From Paenibacillus sp. FSL H8-0537 (GTDB lineage: Bacteria > Bacillota > Bacilli > Paenibacillales > Paenibacillaceae), in assembly GCF_038051995.1 (NCBI RefSeq), contig NZ_CP150290.1, positions 917,501 to 981,500 of the forward strand: a DNA stretch of 64,000 nucleotides, written 5' to 3'. A program made the translations under genes and the position numbers. The notes under the pieces were generated by a model. The model did no database searches, had not been told where the DNA came from, and worked only from the letters and a program-made list of their open reading frames with translations. Every line of letters starts with the position of its first letter. The first letter of the stretch is position 1. Shown one piece after another: positions 33,463 to 43,640 of this stretch.

Positions 33463-34128
33463 GTGAAGAAAATCAAGGTGCTTCAACAAATTGTAGATGC
33501 TGGCGTTGTCGCTGTGCTTCGCGCTGATTCGGCGGAGGAAGTTGTAGAAATGTCCCGCCATGCGATAAAAGGCGGTATTAAAGCGATTGAAATTACGCTG
33601 ACCGTACCGTTTGCGCTTCGGGCAATCGAGCAGCTCAGTAAGGAATATTCGGTGGATGCGGACCCGCAATCGGATCAATTTGCTATTATCGGCGTGGGAA
33701 CGGTGCTTGATCCGGAATCGGCGCGCGCGGCGATTTTGAGCGGCGCGGAATTTGTCGTTTCCCCGGCACTTAACCCTGATACTATAAAGCTATGCCATCG
33801 TTATGCAATTCCGGTTATGCCAGGCACGATGACCGTCAATGAAATTCAGCATGCGCTGGAGCTGGGTGTTGATGTCGTGAAGCTGTTCCCTGGCAATCTG
33901 TACTCGCCAAGCGTTATTCCTTCGATTAAAGGACCTTTGCCGCAGGCAAATGTGATGCCGACCGGCGGCGTATCGCTGGATAACCTCGGCGAATGGGTAA
34001 AAGCGGGCGCGGTTGCTGTTGGCATTGGCTCCGATTTGACGAAGGAAGCTGTGAAAACAGGCGATTATTCCTTAATTGAAGCGAAGGCACGCGCATATAT
34101 CGAAGCTTACCGCAGCGCGAAGCGCTAA
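33463..34128 (+). CDS. eda: Bifunctional KHG/KDPG aldolase
   Basis: A 221-residue class I aldolase. 'GIKAIEITLTVPFALRAIE' contains the catalytic Glu, and 'DVVKLFPGN' the Schiff-base Lys; 'MPTGGVSLDNLGEW' is the phosphate loop. It splits 2-keto-3-deoxy-6-phosphogluconate to pyruvate and glyceraldehyde 3-phosphate. GTG start after GGGGAGG. No kinase or uronate gene is adjacent, so the source of its substrate is not in the window. The 194 bp after it hold a frame tail without recognised family ('AAVSQAFEVLLTHMDGE'). Confidence 0.93.
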   Translation: MKKIKVLQQIVDAGVVAVLRADSAEEVVEMSRHAIKGGIKAIEITLTVPFALRAIEQLSKEYSVDADPQSDQFAIIGVGTVLDPESARAAILSGAEFVVSPALNPDTIKLCHRYAIPVMPGTMTVNEIQHALELGVDVVKLFPGNLYSPSVIPSIKGPLPQANVMPTGGVSLDNLGEWVKAGAVAVGIGSDLTKEAVKTGDYSLIEAKARAYIEAYRSAKR

Positions 34129-34322
34129 ATTTCACCTCTCGCCACTGCTTTTTTTTGAAAGCGCATTAGCGAAAAGCGGCGGAAAGCAGCCTCTGCAAGG
34201 CGAACGGGCAGCCGTATCGCAAGCATTTGAGGTGCTTTTGACGCATATGGATGGCGAAAGCTGTTTGCGTTTGATAAAGTAGGAGTAGGTTGTTCAAGAT
34301 TTTGAAGGAGGCTACTTAAAAG

Positions 34323-35708
34323 ATGGAATATCGGATTGAGAAGGACACAATGGGTGAAATTCAGGTTCCTGCGGACAAGCTGTGGGGCGCTCAAACGCAG
34401 CGCAGCTTGCAAAACTTCAAAATCAGCGGAGAGCGGATGCCGATTGAGGTCGTTCATGCGATGGCTATTATCAAAAAAGCTGCAGCAATCGCCAATGAAA
34501 AGCTCGGTGTGCTGGATGCGGAGAAATCTGCTGCTATCGGTGAAGCGGTAGATGAAATTTTGACAGGCCGCTGGGATGAGCATTTCCCGCTTGTCGTTTG
34601 GCAGACGGGCAGTGGTACACAAACGAATATGAACGTCAATGAGGTTGTAGCGTTCCGCGCCAATCAACTGCTTGAGGAGCGCGGCAGCGCCGTTCGCATT
34701 CATCCGAATGATGATGTCAACCGCTCCCAAAGCTCGAACGATACATTCCCGGCAGCGCTGCATATTGCTGGCGTAGTAGCGGTGGAGCAGCGCCTGATTC
34801 CGGCTATTGATGTGCTGGCAAGAACGCTGCAGGACAAGGCGGAGCGTTTCAACGATATTGTGAAAATCGGCCGTACGCATTTGCAGGACGCAACTCCGAT
34901 TACACTTGGCCAAGAGATTAGCGGCTGGTACGCAATGCTGACTAAAACGCGCAAAATGATCGTGCAAAGCGTTGACGAAATGCGCGAGCTGGCGCTTGGC
35001 GGCACAGCGGTAGGTACGGGCCTTAACGCGCATCCGGATTTCGCGGTGCAGGTAGCGGCGGAAGTGACGACACTTACAGGCAAAACGTTTATTACAGCGG
35101 AAAATAAATTCCACTCGCTGACGAGCCACGACCAAATCGTCTACACACACGGTGCGGTTAAAGCGCTGGCGGCTGATTTGATGAAGATCGCCAATGATGT
35201 TAGATGGCTGGCCAGCGGCCCGCGCTGCGGTATTGGTGAAATCTCGATTCCTGAAAATGAACCGGGCAGCTCCATTATGCCAGGTAAAGTAAATCCGACG
35301 CAAAGCGAAGCCATTACGATGGCGGTTTGCCAAGTAATCGGCAACGATGCGACGATTGCATTTGCGGCGAGCCAAGGCAATTTTGAGCTGAACGTGTTCA
35401 AGCCGGTTATTATCTACAACTTCCTGCAATCCGTTGCTTTGATGGCGGACGGCATGATTTCCTTCAATGACAACTGTGCGGTTGGCATTGAGCCGAACGA
35501 AGCTGTAATCAAGCGCAATCTCGATCAATCGCTCATGCTCGTAACCGCGCTTAATCCGCATATTGGCTATGAGAATGCAGCAGCCATTGCGAAAAACGCG
35601 CATAAAAAAGGGCTGACGCTGAAAGAATCGGCGATTGCCAGCGGCCTCCTGACGTCCGAGCAGTTCGACGAGTTTGTGAAGCCGGAAGCGATGATCGGCA
35701 AACGCTAA
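34323..35708 (+). CDS. fumC: Class II fumarate hydratase
   Basis: A 461-residue fumarase, full length. The superfamily signature '[11 protein letters not shown]' is present, as are '[13 protein letters not shown]' and '[16 protein letters not shown]'. It converts fumarate to malate in the citric acid cycle without an iron-sulfur cluster. ATG follows AAGGAGG. It is a single-gene unit ended by a terminator at 35785. Confidence 0.97.
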   Translation: MEYRIEKDTMGEIQVPADKLWGAQTQRSLQNFKISGERMPIEVVHAMAIIKKAAAIANEKLGVLDAEKSAAIGEAVDEILTGRWDEHFPLVVWQTGSGTQTNMNVNEVVAFRANQLLEERGSAVRIHPNDDVNRSQSSNDTFPAALHIAGVVAVEQRLIPAIDVLARTLQDKAERFNDIVKIGRTHLQDATPITLGQEISGWYAMLTKTRKMIVQSVDEMRELALGGTAVGTGLNAHPDFAVQVAAEVTTLTGKTFITAENKFHSLTSHDQIVYTHGAVKALAADLMKIANDVRWLASGPRCGIGEISIPENEPGSSIMPGKVNPTQSEAITMAVCQVIGNDATIAFAASQGNFELNVFKPVIIYNFLQSVALMADGMISFNDNCAVGIEPNEAVIKRNLDQSLMLVTALNPHIGYENAAAIAKNAHKKGLTLKESAIASGLLTSEQFDEFVKPEAMIGKR

Positions 35709-35784
35709 GCGGAGTATCAGCGGCACTAGCTCCACTAACTCCACTAACTTCGTTTGTTATACAAGGAAAATCGAATAAGTATAG

Positions 35785-35846
35785 AAAAGAGCCTTTGGTG
35801 TCCTAAGAAATTCGGGATATCAGAGGTTCTTTTCTATTTTTATTTC
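35785..35846 (+). terminator. Terminator after fumC
   Basis: AAAAGAGCCTTTGGTGTCC pairs with GGGATATCAGAGGTTCTTTT through several G-T pairs, followed by CTATTTTTATTT. Confidence 0.75.
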
Positions 35847-35924
35847 TCTCTCTAGTAAAAAACGAAAATTGGATTGAACATATGTTTACTTTTGTGCCGA
35901 GCATACGATCAAACGAATGAATCA

Positions 35925-36060
35925 TTAACGAAATATTAAGATATTATATTCATTTTCACGGCCGAATGTTAAGGCAATGTAAAATTAGATAACAATTAAA
36001 GATAGCTTAACAATATTTTTTTGTCAAAATGTTTACAATAGGTCTACTCTACTTTATATT
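35925..36060 (+). promoter_or_regulatory. Promoter with PhoP-box-like repeats before giant surface protein
   Basis: TTTACA (36032-36037) and TATATT (36055-36060) are 17 bp apart. TTGTCA (36021) lies 11 bp before TTTACA, and TTAACA (36007) is further up. A second set, TTAACG (35925), TTAAGA (35936) and TATTCA (35947), also has an 11-bp period. PhoP of Bacillus binds TTNACA-like hexamers at this spacing. The region 35850-36300 is AT-rich and otherwise without recognised genes except a small ORF. Confidence 0.45.
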
Positions 36061-36138
36061 AAATATTATATAGAGATAAAAAAGTTCCTTTTTTTCATTG
36101 ATTTATGTTTATATGAAATTTTGATAAGGAGTTGATTG

Positions 36139-36252
36139 ATGAAAAATGCACAAAAAGTAAATTTGTTGTGGATTTTTCGCATTTCTACCCGGTTTATTGC
36201 ACGAAACGACAACAAGATTCGACAAAATGATATTAATGTCATATATATGTGA
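36139..36252 (+). CDS. Possible 37-residue leader ORF
   Basis: ATG 36139 has AAGGAG seven bases upstream and opens a 37-codon frame rich in Asn, Arg and Ile, ending 51 bp before the giant surface protein. It is too short and too AT-rich to be sure. It could be a leader peptide of the long transcript. Confidence 0.35.
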   Translation: MKNAQKVNLLWIFRISTRFIARNDNKIRQNDINVIYM

Positions 36253-36303
36253 GATAAAAGAACTATTTATGGGATTATCCTAGGAAAAAAGGAGAGATTG
36301 TCT

Positions 36304-39300
36304 ATGAGACGAAAGTTTCAGTCGTTCAAGCGGCCAGTCAGCCTATTTTTGGCTGCTATTTTGCTTGTAGGAACGATATTGGGTGGTTTTGGTGCGCCTG
36401 TGCAAGCGGCCGTAAGCAATGACAACATTGTCATTTCACAAGTGTATGGGGGCGGCGGCAATGGTGGCGCGCCAATCAAACAGGACTTTATTGAATTATA
36501 TAATCTAACCGATTCACCAATTTCCCTTGCGGGCTGGAGTGTGCAGTATGCTTCGGCTACAGGGGCCTTTACACCGAATACAAATGTACACAATTTTAGC
36601 GGTACGATTGCCGCTAAAGGCTATTTCCTTATTCAAGAGGCGGCGGGAACGAGCGCGACGGCTGCTAATCTGGAATCGCCAGATGCCATTGGTTCGCTGA
36701 ATATGGGCGGTACCGCTGGTAAAGTTAGACTTCTTGATGCAAGCAGCGCAGTAGTAGATCTAGTTGCCTATGGTTCGACGGCGACTGGTGGAGAGGGTAC
36801 GCCAACTGGCGACCTGGGTGCTGCATTAGCGGCTATCCGCAAGGCGCTGAATCCAGGTGATCGGGCGCTGGATACGGATAACAATAGCGCTGACTTTACG
36901 GTAGCTGCACCAAGCCCTAGAAACGCTTCTTACGGCGCGGTTGCAAGTGTTTCGGCTAGTCCGGCGGGAGGCGAGGTTCCAGCAGGAACGTATGTAACCT
37001 TGTCTACAGCAACGGTTGGCTACAGCGTTTATTACAGCGTCTACAGCCCGGATGCACCGATTGCTCCGGAAAATTTTGCAGCGTATGCTTCGCCTATCGA
37101 AGTTACAGCTCCAATGACGCTTCATGCGTATGTGAAAAATACAGAAGGCACAATGGCTGGCCTGACTGAATTCTCTTATACAATAGCAAACCTTACGCCC
37201 GTTGCGATTTCGGATGTGCGCAGCGCAGCGGTAGGCTCGAAGGTTGTAACGCAAGGGACAGTTTCCCATCGCACAGAATCTGGCGGCAAAGTGAATTTGT
37301 TTGTTCAGGATGCCAATTCTGCAGTCGTTGTTAGAGGAACGGATTCAGGTGCACAGCCAGGGGATGACGTTGAAGTTTATGGTCAAACTTCGCTGTACAA
37401 TGGCTTGCTGCAGCTGGACACTGATCTAGTAACAGGCGGCTATGTCACGATTAATGGCCAAAGCGGGGTTCCTGGGCCGACCGTCATTACTTCGACGTCT
37501 TTCGGTACGAGTGACGCAGTGCGGAATCAATCCGAAGGCCGTTTGGTGCAAATCAATAATGTAACCATTAAGCGCGCGGCAAGCGGTGTATTCTTTGCGA
37601 CGGATGCGGCCAGCAGCCAAGAGATCGCGATTTATTCCTCCGATACGGCATTCGCGCTGAACAAAACGTTTGAGCAAGTGACAGGCGTTATGACTTATTA
37701 CACAGGCGTGGGCCTTGAGCTTGTTCCAAGAGGCTCATCCGACATTGTGGAGCGCAAGCTTTCCGTTACATCAAGCCTACCTTCTGGCGGCGTTGCGGCT
37801 GGTGGAACGGTAGAGCTTAGTACGCTAATGAATGGCGGAGTTATTCATTTTACGACGGATGGATCAACACCGACATCTGCAAGCCCAGTATACAGCGCTC
37901 CAATAACAATTAGTGCTGATACAACGATCAAAGCAATCGTAGTAGCGGGTGCTGAGACGAGCTCTGTATACACATTCGAGTATACGGTGCAGCAAAATAC
38001 AGATGGCATCAAAATTCATACGATTCAAGGCAAAACCCATCGTTCCATTTATGAAAATGTAGCGGTGACCCATGTTTCCGGTATCGTCACATCGGTAAGC
38101 ACGAACAGCTTTTACATGCAGGAGCCAGACAGCAGCATCGATAACGATCCTGCAACCTCAGAGGCGATTCAAGTGTATAAAGCGGCGCACGGCGCTCAAG
38201 TGGGAGATGCGGTAACGGTTGATGGTACGGTTGTAGAGTTTGGGACTAGCCCTGCTCTGACAGTTACGCAAATTACAGCCACAACCATTACGAAGGGCTT
38301 GCCTTCGCAGCCATTACCTTCGCCGATTGTACTCGGTACAAATGGACATATCGTCCCGAATGTCATTGATACCGATAGCTTCGGAGCATTTAATCCCGAT
38401 GGCGATGCGATTGATTTCTTCGAAAGCCTGGAAGGCATGCGCATCCAGTTGAATGATGCCCGCATTACTGGCCCTTATGCTAACTCGGTTACGCCAGTGA
38501 CTTTCGATAATGGCACTAACAATCCGATTAAAACCGATGCAGGCGGCATTGTACTTACAGGTGATGGCACGCAGCCATTCGAAAGCAGTCTGAATCCACA
38601 AAAATTGTATATCGCGGCAAAGCCGGCCGGTCAGGATATTAAAACAGGCGACCAATTTAATGCTCCGATTACAGGTGTTTTGAATTATACGAGCAATTTG
38701 TTCAAGCTCATTCCTGATGGCACGTTGCCAGCTATTACGTATTCATCGCGTGCACAAGGTGTTGCGACTACGGTTGCAGCAGCTGACAAGCTGACGATTG
38801 CTACGTTCAACGTAGAAAATTTCAGCAGCAGCCAGACGGCTAAAGCTGCAAAAATCGGCGGCATTATCGTAAACAACCTCAAGACTCCTGACATTATTGG
38901 TCTTATGGAGGTTCAAGATAATAATGGCGAAACAAACAACGGTGTAACGGATGCGAGCCAAAGCTTCCAAGCATTAATCGACGCTGTTGTTACTAAAGGC
39001 GGGCCAACCTATGCCTACACGGACATTGCTCCATTAGACGGGCTGGATGGCGGAGCTCCGGGCGGAAACATCCGCGTAGGGTACTTGTATAACACAGCGC
39101 GGGTAACACTTGCGACTGGAACGAAAGGCGACTCGACAACTGCTGTACAGGTGAAAGGTGATGGCAGCCTGTCTGCGAATCCGGGCCGAATCAGCCCGAC
39201 GGACGTTGCCTTTAATGCTTCGCGTAAGCCGCTTGCCGCAGAATTTAATTTCCAAGGCAAACGTGTTGTAGTTATTGCGAACCACTTTAATTCCAAAGGT

Positions 39301-42300
39301 GGAGACGGTCTTCCTTGGGGAACGATTCAGCCGGTTATCCGCAGCAGTGAAACACAGCGTGCTCTGCAAGCTGGAATCGTAAATTCCTTCGTATCGCAGC
39401 TTGTAGCTAGTGATCCGAATGTTAATGTAACAGTGTTAGGCGATCTGAATGACTTCCAGTTTTCGAAGACGCTTGATATTTTGAAGAAGGATGTTTTGAC
39501 TAATCTGGTAGACGAAATGCCAGAAAAGGATCGTTACTCTTATATTTATGATGGCAACTCCCAGACGCTTGACCATATTTTGGTCAATGATGCTCTGACA
39601 GACTATTCGGCGATTGAAGTGGTACACGTCAATGCGGACTTTACGGATTCAATGGGACGCGTCAGCGACCATGATCCATTGCTTGCCCAGCTTGATCTTG
39701 CAAGCAAGCCGGTTGTCGGCAATGACAATTTCTCACTGCGTGTATTGCACACGAATGATACACATGCGCATCTGGATAACATGGCGCGCCGTGTAACGGC
39801 CATTAATAGCCTGCGCGACAACAACACGCTGCTGCTTGATGCAGGCGATGTGTTCTCGGGTACGCTCTATTTCAACCAGTTCAAGGGTCTTGCTGATCTG
39901 TGGTTCATGAACTATCTGAACTATGATGCGATGACATTCGGCAATCACGAGTTTGATAAGGATGCAGCGACGCTGGCAGCGTTCATTAGTGGGGCGAAAT
40001 TCCCATTCGTTGCAGCGAATGTGAATTTTAGCGGGGAAGCAGAGCTTGGCAGCAAATTCGTTAACAGCATTCCTCAAGTGGACGGCGCAGCGAATGATGC
40101 TAAAATCTACCCGGCTATTATCAAAGAGGTTGATAGCGAGCGGGTTGGTATTTTCGGCTTGACGACACCGGATACAGCATTGCTTGCATCCCCAGGCAAC
40201 GTTGTATTTAACGAAGTGAAAGCAAGCGCAGAAGCGACAGTTGCACAGCTGGAGTCGCTCGGAATTAATAAAATTATCGCATTGTCCCATATCGGTTATA
40301 CCGAGGATCAGAAGCTTGCGGCTGAAGTGGACGGCATTGACATTATTGTCGGGGGCCACTCACATACGCAATTAAATGAACCTTTTGTATACCGTAAAAA
40401 TCTAAGTGCAGATCCAACGCTTATCGTTCAAACAGGCGAGTACGGTGTGAATTTGGGTCAACTGGATGTTAAATTCAATACGGCAGGCAAGCTGACCTCA
40501 TGGGATGGCAAGCTTGTAAATGTAGATCAACAGGTTAACTCGCAATATGTATTTGCAGCTGATCCGACTGCTGCAGCGAAAGTGGCAGAGTACAATGCTC
40601 CTTTGGCTGAGCTGAAGAAAACGGTAGTAGGCAAAACTGACGTGGCGTTAGACGGACTCCGCAAAAACGTGCGCAGACAGGAAACGAATCTCGGTAACCT
40701 GATTGCAGACGGCATGCTGGACAAGGTGAAAAATAGCCCATTGATCGACAAAACAGGCATTGCCGGTTATGTGACGATTCAAAATGCAGGCGGAATTCGC
40801 GATTCGATTCCGGCAGGCGACATTACGCTTGGTCATTTGCTGACCGTTATGCCTTTCGGCAACAATTTGACAGCGCTGAAAATGACAGGACGTGAAATCA
40901 TAGCTGCACTCGAAAATGGCGTCAGCGGCTCCACGCCAGTTAGCGAGGAAGGCAGATTCCCGCAAGTGGCAGGCATGAAATTCTACTATGATATGACGAA
41001 GCCAGCGGAGTTTTACAGCTCTGCGATTGGTGAAATCATTTCGCAAGGTCAGCGTATCCTGAAGGTTCAGGTGCTGAACGACAAGGGCAAATATGTTGAC
41101 ATTGATAAAGACGCTTATTATATCGTAGCGACAAACTCTTTCATGGCAAATGGCGGCGACTTCTATCTGTCCATGAAGGCAGCGAAGGATGCTGGCCGCT
41201 TCTATGAACTGAATTTTGTAGACTACGAAGTGTTTAATGAATATTTGAACAAGGTGGGTACGGTGAACATTGGGGTAGAGGGTCGTATTACCAATGTGCA
41301 GAACGCATTCGATCTGCGTGTCCTTCATACGAATGATACCCATGCACATCTGGATAATGCCCCGCGTCGTATAAACGCAGCGATGGGCCTGAAGAATGAG
41401 AAGGAAAATGCCTTGCTGCTGGATGCGGGCGATGTATTCTCGGGTACGTTGTATTTCAATCAATTCAAAGGACTTGCTGATCTTTGGTTCATGAATGAAA
41501 TGAGATACGATGCCATGACGTTCGGAAACCATGAGTTTGATAAGGATGCTGCGACGCTGGCGGCATTTATCAGAGGGGCAAACTTCCCATTTGTCAGCTC
41601 GAACGTTGATTTCAGCGGCGAAGCAGAGCTTGATGCTTTGTTTAATGATGATATTATTTATTCCTTGTCATCCGATGAACGCAAGGCGGAAATTCATAAG
41701 GCAATTATTAAGCAGTTTGGCAGCGGGGATGTTGGAGTTGGCATCATTGGGCTGACAACGCCGGATACGGCGCTGCTTGCTTCTCCAGGACAAGTGAGAT
41801 TTGAGGACTATGTGGAAAGTACAAGAGAAACAGTTGCAGCTCTGGAACAGAAGGGTGTCAACAAAATTATCGTACTTTCCCACTTGGGCTACGGCGAGGA
41901 TCTTAAGCTGGCAGCAGCAGTTGAGGGCATAGACATTATCGTCGGCGGCCACTCGCATACGCAGCTGAATGAGCCGACTGTTTATCAGAAGACGGCTGAC
42001 GCAGCTTCTACCCTGATTGTACAAACGGGAGAATATGGCGTATATCTAGGCAAGCTGGATGCGATTTTTGACGCTCAAGGCGAGCTTGTAGTGTGGAATG
42101 GCGAGCTGGTTAATGTAGACGAGAAGATTGGCTCGAATTATAAGTTCAACGCTTATCCTGGACATACTGCGAAATTGGAAGAATTCAAAGCGCCAATCGC
42201 AGAGCTTCAGAAGACGGTTGTTGGCAAAACGGATGTTGCACTCGATGGTCTTCGTAAAAACGTGCGCAGACAGGAAACGAATCTTGGAAACCTGATCGCG

Positions 42301-43563
42301 GATGGCATGCTGGACAAGGTGAAAAATAGCCCATTAATCGACAAAGCGGGCATCGCCGGCTATGTGACGATTCAAAATGCAGGCGGAATCCGTGATTCCA
42401 TCCCAGCTGGCGACATTACACTAGGCCATTTGCTGACGGTTATGCCATTTGGCAACAATCTGACGGCACTGAAAATGAGAGGTGCAGAAATCACTGCTGC
42501 TCTTGAAAATGGCGTCAGCGGCTCTACGCCGACGACAGAAGAAGGCAGATTCCCGCAAGTTGCGGGCATGCGCTATACTTTCGATTCCACGAAGAAGCCT
42601 GAAATTTACAACTCGGTTACCGGTGTTGTGACGCAGCAGGGCGAGCGTATCGTAAAAGTAGAAGTGTTGAATGAGCAAGGCGAATATGTTGCGCTTGATC
42701 CAAATGCGTATTACATTGTAGCGACGAATTCCTTCATGGCAAATGGCGGCGACTTCTATCTGTCGATGAAAGCAGCGAAAGACGCTGGCCGCTTCTATGA
42801 ACTGAATTTTGTAGACTATGAGGTGTTTAATGAATATTTGGCGAAAATCGGTACGGTAGATATCAGCATTCAAGGTAGAATTACCGATTTGCTAGGTTCC
42901 GGAAACCCGGGCACGGGCACTCCTGGGACGAGTAATCCAGGAACGAGTACTCCTAGCCCTAGCCCGACACCAACACCTTCTGTATCTCCAAGTCCAGATC
43001 CAAGCCCGACGCCAACTCCAGCTCAGCTGAAGGATGTAACGGGACACTGGGCAGAGCAGTCGATTAAGCAAGCGGTAGAGCAAGGGGTTGTAAAAGGCTT
43101 CACAGACGGTACATTCCGCCCTGAAGCGAATGCGACTCGTGCAGAGTTTGTAACGATGGTTAGCCGTGCATTTAAGCTTGGAGATGCAACGTCAGTACCG
43201 AATTTCCGCGATGTGGATGCGATTCCGGTATGGGCACGCTCCTTCGTAGCACAGCTGTCGGAAGCGGGACTCATTAGCGGTTATGCGGACAATACGTTCC
43301 GTCCAAGCAATCCATTGACCCGTATTGAAATGACAGCGATTATGGTGCGTGCACTAGATATTCCGGTTGATCCAGCGGCAACGGTGGATTTTGTCGATGC
43401 GAGTGAAATTCCAGCTTGGGCAGTTCCTTATGTAGCTGCGGCAGCCAAAGCGGGCATTGTACAAGGGGCGAACAATAAGTTCAATCCAAATGCTAAGGCC
43501 ACGAGGGCTGAGGTTGTCACCTTGCTGCTGAATGCAACGAAATACGCAGAAGCAAGCAAATAA
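36304..43563 (+). CDS. Giant SLH surface protein: nuclease plus two 5'-nucleotidase domains
   Basis: A 2,419-residue protein. Order: signal peptide (about 1-37), lamin-tail domain (about 40-215), chitobiase-C/OB-like modules (about 215-820), an endonuclease/exonuclease/phosphatase domain (about 828-1135; 'ATFNVENFS', 'LGDLNDF', 'VSDHDPL'), two tandem UshA-type 5'-nucleotidase units (about 1145-1665 and 1670-2197; each 'HTNDTHAHLD', 'DAGDVFSG', 'GNHEFD', 'GGHSH', 'NAGGIR'), a Pro/Thr/Ser linker and three SLH repeats. It should cut extracellular nucleic acid and release phosphate while bound to the wall. ATG 36304 follows GGAGAG; TTG 36298 is less well placed. Confidence 0.95.
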   Translation: MRRKFQSFKRPVSLFLAAILLVGTILGGFGAPVQAAVSNDNIVISQVYGGGGNGGAPIKQDFIELYNLTDSPISLAGWSVQYASATGAFTPNTNVHNFSGTIAAKGYFLIQEAAGTSATAANLESPDAIGSLNMGGTAGKVRLLDASSAVVDLVAYGSTATGGEGTPTGDLGAALAAIRKALNPGDRALDTDNNSADFTVAAPSPRNASYGAVASVSASPAGGEVPAGTYVTLSTATVGYSVYYSVYSPDAPIAPENFAAYASPIEVTAPMTLHAYVKNTEGTMAGLTEFSYTIANLTPVAISDVRSAAVGSKVVTQGTVSHRTESGGKVNLFVQDANSAVVVRGTDSGAQPGDDVEVYGQTSLYNGLLQLDTDLVTGGYVTINGQSGVPGPTVITSTSFGTSDAVRNQSEGRLVQINNVTIKRAASGVFFATDAASSQEIAIYSSDTAFALNKTFEQVTGVMTYYTGVGLELVPRGSSDIVERKLSVTSSLPSGGVAAGGTVELSTLMNGGVIHFTTDGSTPTSASPVYSAPITISADTTIKAIVVAGAETSSVYTFEYTVQQNTDGIKIHTIQGKTHRSIYENVAVTHVSGIVTSVSTNSFYMQEPDSSIDNDPATSEAIQVYKAAHGAQVGDAVTVDGTVVEFGTSPALTVTQITATTITKGLPSQPLPSPIVLGTNGHIVPNVIDTDSFGAFNPDGDAIDFFESLEGMRIQLNDARITGPYANSVTPVTFDNGTNNPIKTDAGGIVLTGDGTQPFESSLNPQKLYIAAKPAGQDIKTGDQFNAPITGVLNYTSNLFKLIPDGTLPAITYSSRAQGVATTVAAADKLTIATFNVENFSSSQTAKAAKIGGIIVNNLKTPDIIGLMEVQDNNGETNNGVTDASQSFQALIDAVVTKGGPTYAYTDIAPLDGLDGGAPGGNIRVGYLYNTARVTLATGTKGDSTTAVQVKGDGSLSANPGRISPTDVAFNASRKPLAAEFNFQGKRVVVIANHFNSKGGDGLPWGTIQPVIRSSETQRALQAGIVNSFVSQLVASDPNVNVTVLGDLNDFQFSKTLDILKKDVLTNLVDEMPEKDRYSYIYDGNSQTLDHILVNDALTDYSAIEVVHVNADFTDSMGRVSDHDPLLAQLDLASKPVVGNDNFSLRVLHTNDTHAHLDNMARRVTAINSLRDNNTLLLDAGDVFSGTLYFNQFKGLADLWFMNYLNYDAMTFGNHEFDKDAATLAAFISGAKFPFVAANVNFSGEAELGSKFVNSIPQVDGAANDAKIYPAIIKEVDSERVGIFGLTTPDTALLASPGNVVFNEVKASAEATVAQLESLGINKIIALSHIGYTEDQKLAAEVDGIDIIVGGHSHTQLNEPFVYRKNLSADPTLIVQTGEYGVNLGQLDVKFNTAGKLTSWDGKLVNVDQQVNSQYVFAADPTAAAKVAEYNAPLAELKKTVVGKTDVALDGLRKNVRRQETNLGNLIADGMLDKVKNSPLIDKTGIAGYVTIQNAGGIRDSIPAGDITLGHLLTVMPFGNNLTALKMTGREIIAALENGVSGSTPVSEEGRFPQVAGMKFYYDMTKPAEFYSSAIGEIISQGQRILKVQVLNDKGKYVDIDKDAYYIVATNSFMANGGDFYLSMKAAKDAGRFYELNFVDYEVFNEYLNKVGTVNIGVEGRITNVQNAFDLRVLHTNDTHAHLDNAPRRINAAMGLKNEKENALLLDAGDVFSGTLYFNQFKGLADLWFMNEMRYDAMTFGNHEFDKDAATLAAFIRGANFPFVSSNVDFSGEAELDALFNDDIIYSLSSDERKAEIHKAIIKQFGSGDVGVGIIGLTTPDTALLASPGQVRFEDYVESTRETVAALEQKGVNKIIVLSHLGYGEDLKLAAAVEGIDIIVGGHSHTQLNEPTVYQKTADAASTLIVQTGEYGVYLGKLDAIFDAQGELVVWNGELVNVDEKIGSNYKFNAYPGHTAKLEEFKAPIAELQKTVVGKTDVALDGLRKNVRRQETNLGNLIADGMLDKVKNSPLIDKAGIAGYVTIQNAGGIRDSIPAGDITLGHLLTVMPFGNNLTALKMRGAEITAALENGVSGSTPTTEEGRFPQVAGMRYTFDSTKKPEIYNSVTGVVTQQGERIVKVEVLNEQGEYVALDPNAYYIVATNSFMANGGDFYLSMKAAKDAGRFYELNFVDYEVFNEYLAKIGTVDISIQGRITDLLGSGNPGTGTPGTSNPGTSTPSPSPTPTPSVSPSPDPSPTPTPAQLKDVTGHWAEQSIKQAVEQGVVKGFTDGTFRPEANATRAEFVTMVSRAFKLGDATSVPNFRDVDAIPVWARSFVAQLSEAGLISGYADNTFRPSNPLTRIEMTAIMVRALDIPVDPAATVDFVDASEIPAWAVPYVAAAAKAGIVQGANNKFNPNAKATRAEVVTLLLNATKYAEASK
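39737..42890 (+). repeat. Internal tandem duplication of 5'-nucleotidase unit
   Basis: Two units of about 1.57 kb (39737-41300 and 41312-42890) encode near-identical domains. The C-terminal domains (about 40615-40910 and 42210-42505) are almost identical in protein but differ at many third codon positions, so the copies are old and kept alike by selection or conversion. The metallophosphatase half differs more. Confidence 0.85.
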
Positions 43564-43590
43564 GCAAAAGACAGTTAATAAAATAAGCGA

Positions 43591-43639
43591 GGCCGTCCCA
43601 AGGCAGTATTTACACTGCTTTGGGATGGCCTTTGTTTTG
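43591..43639. terminator. Convergent terminator
   Basis: GGCCGTCCCAAGGCAGT pairs with ACTGCTTTGGGATGGCC and is followed by TTTGTTTT. It serves the surface-protein gene and probably the converging MBL gene. Confidence 0.9.
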
Positions 43640-43640
43640 T

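Noticed and set aside
34129..34322. Gene remnant between eda and fumC
   Set aside because: A frame tail exists but matches no family I can name; it may be chance.
34125..35744. 539-codon minus-strand frame across fumC
   Set aside because: It is the antisense of a clear fumarase gene; its translation has no family and no ribosome site.
40648..41532. Long minus-strand frame over the nucleotidase duplication
   Set aside because: Antisense shadow of a strongly conserved domain; the same shadow recurs in the second copy.
42900..43020. Pro/Thr/Ser/Gly repeats as a CRISPR-like or satellite array
   Set aside because: It is the coding linker between the nucleotidase and SLH domains.
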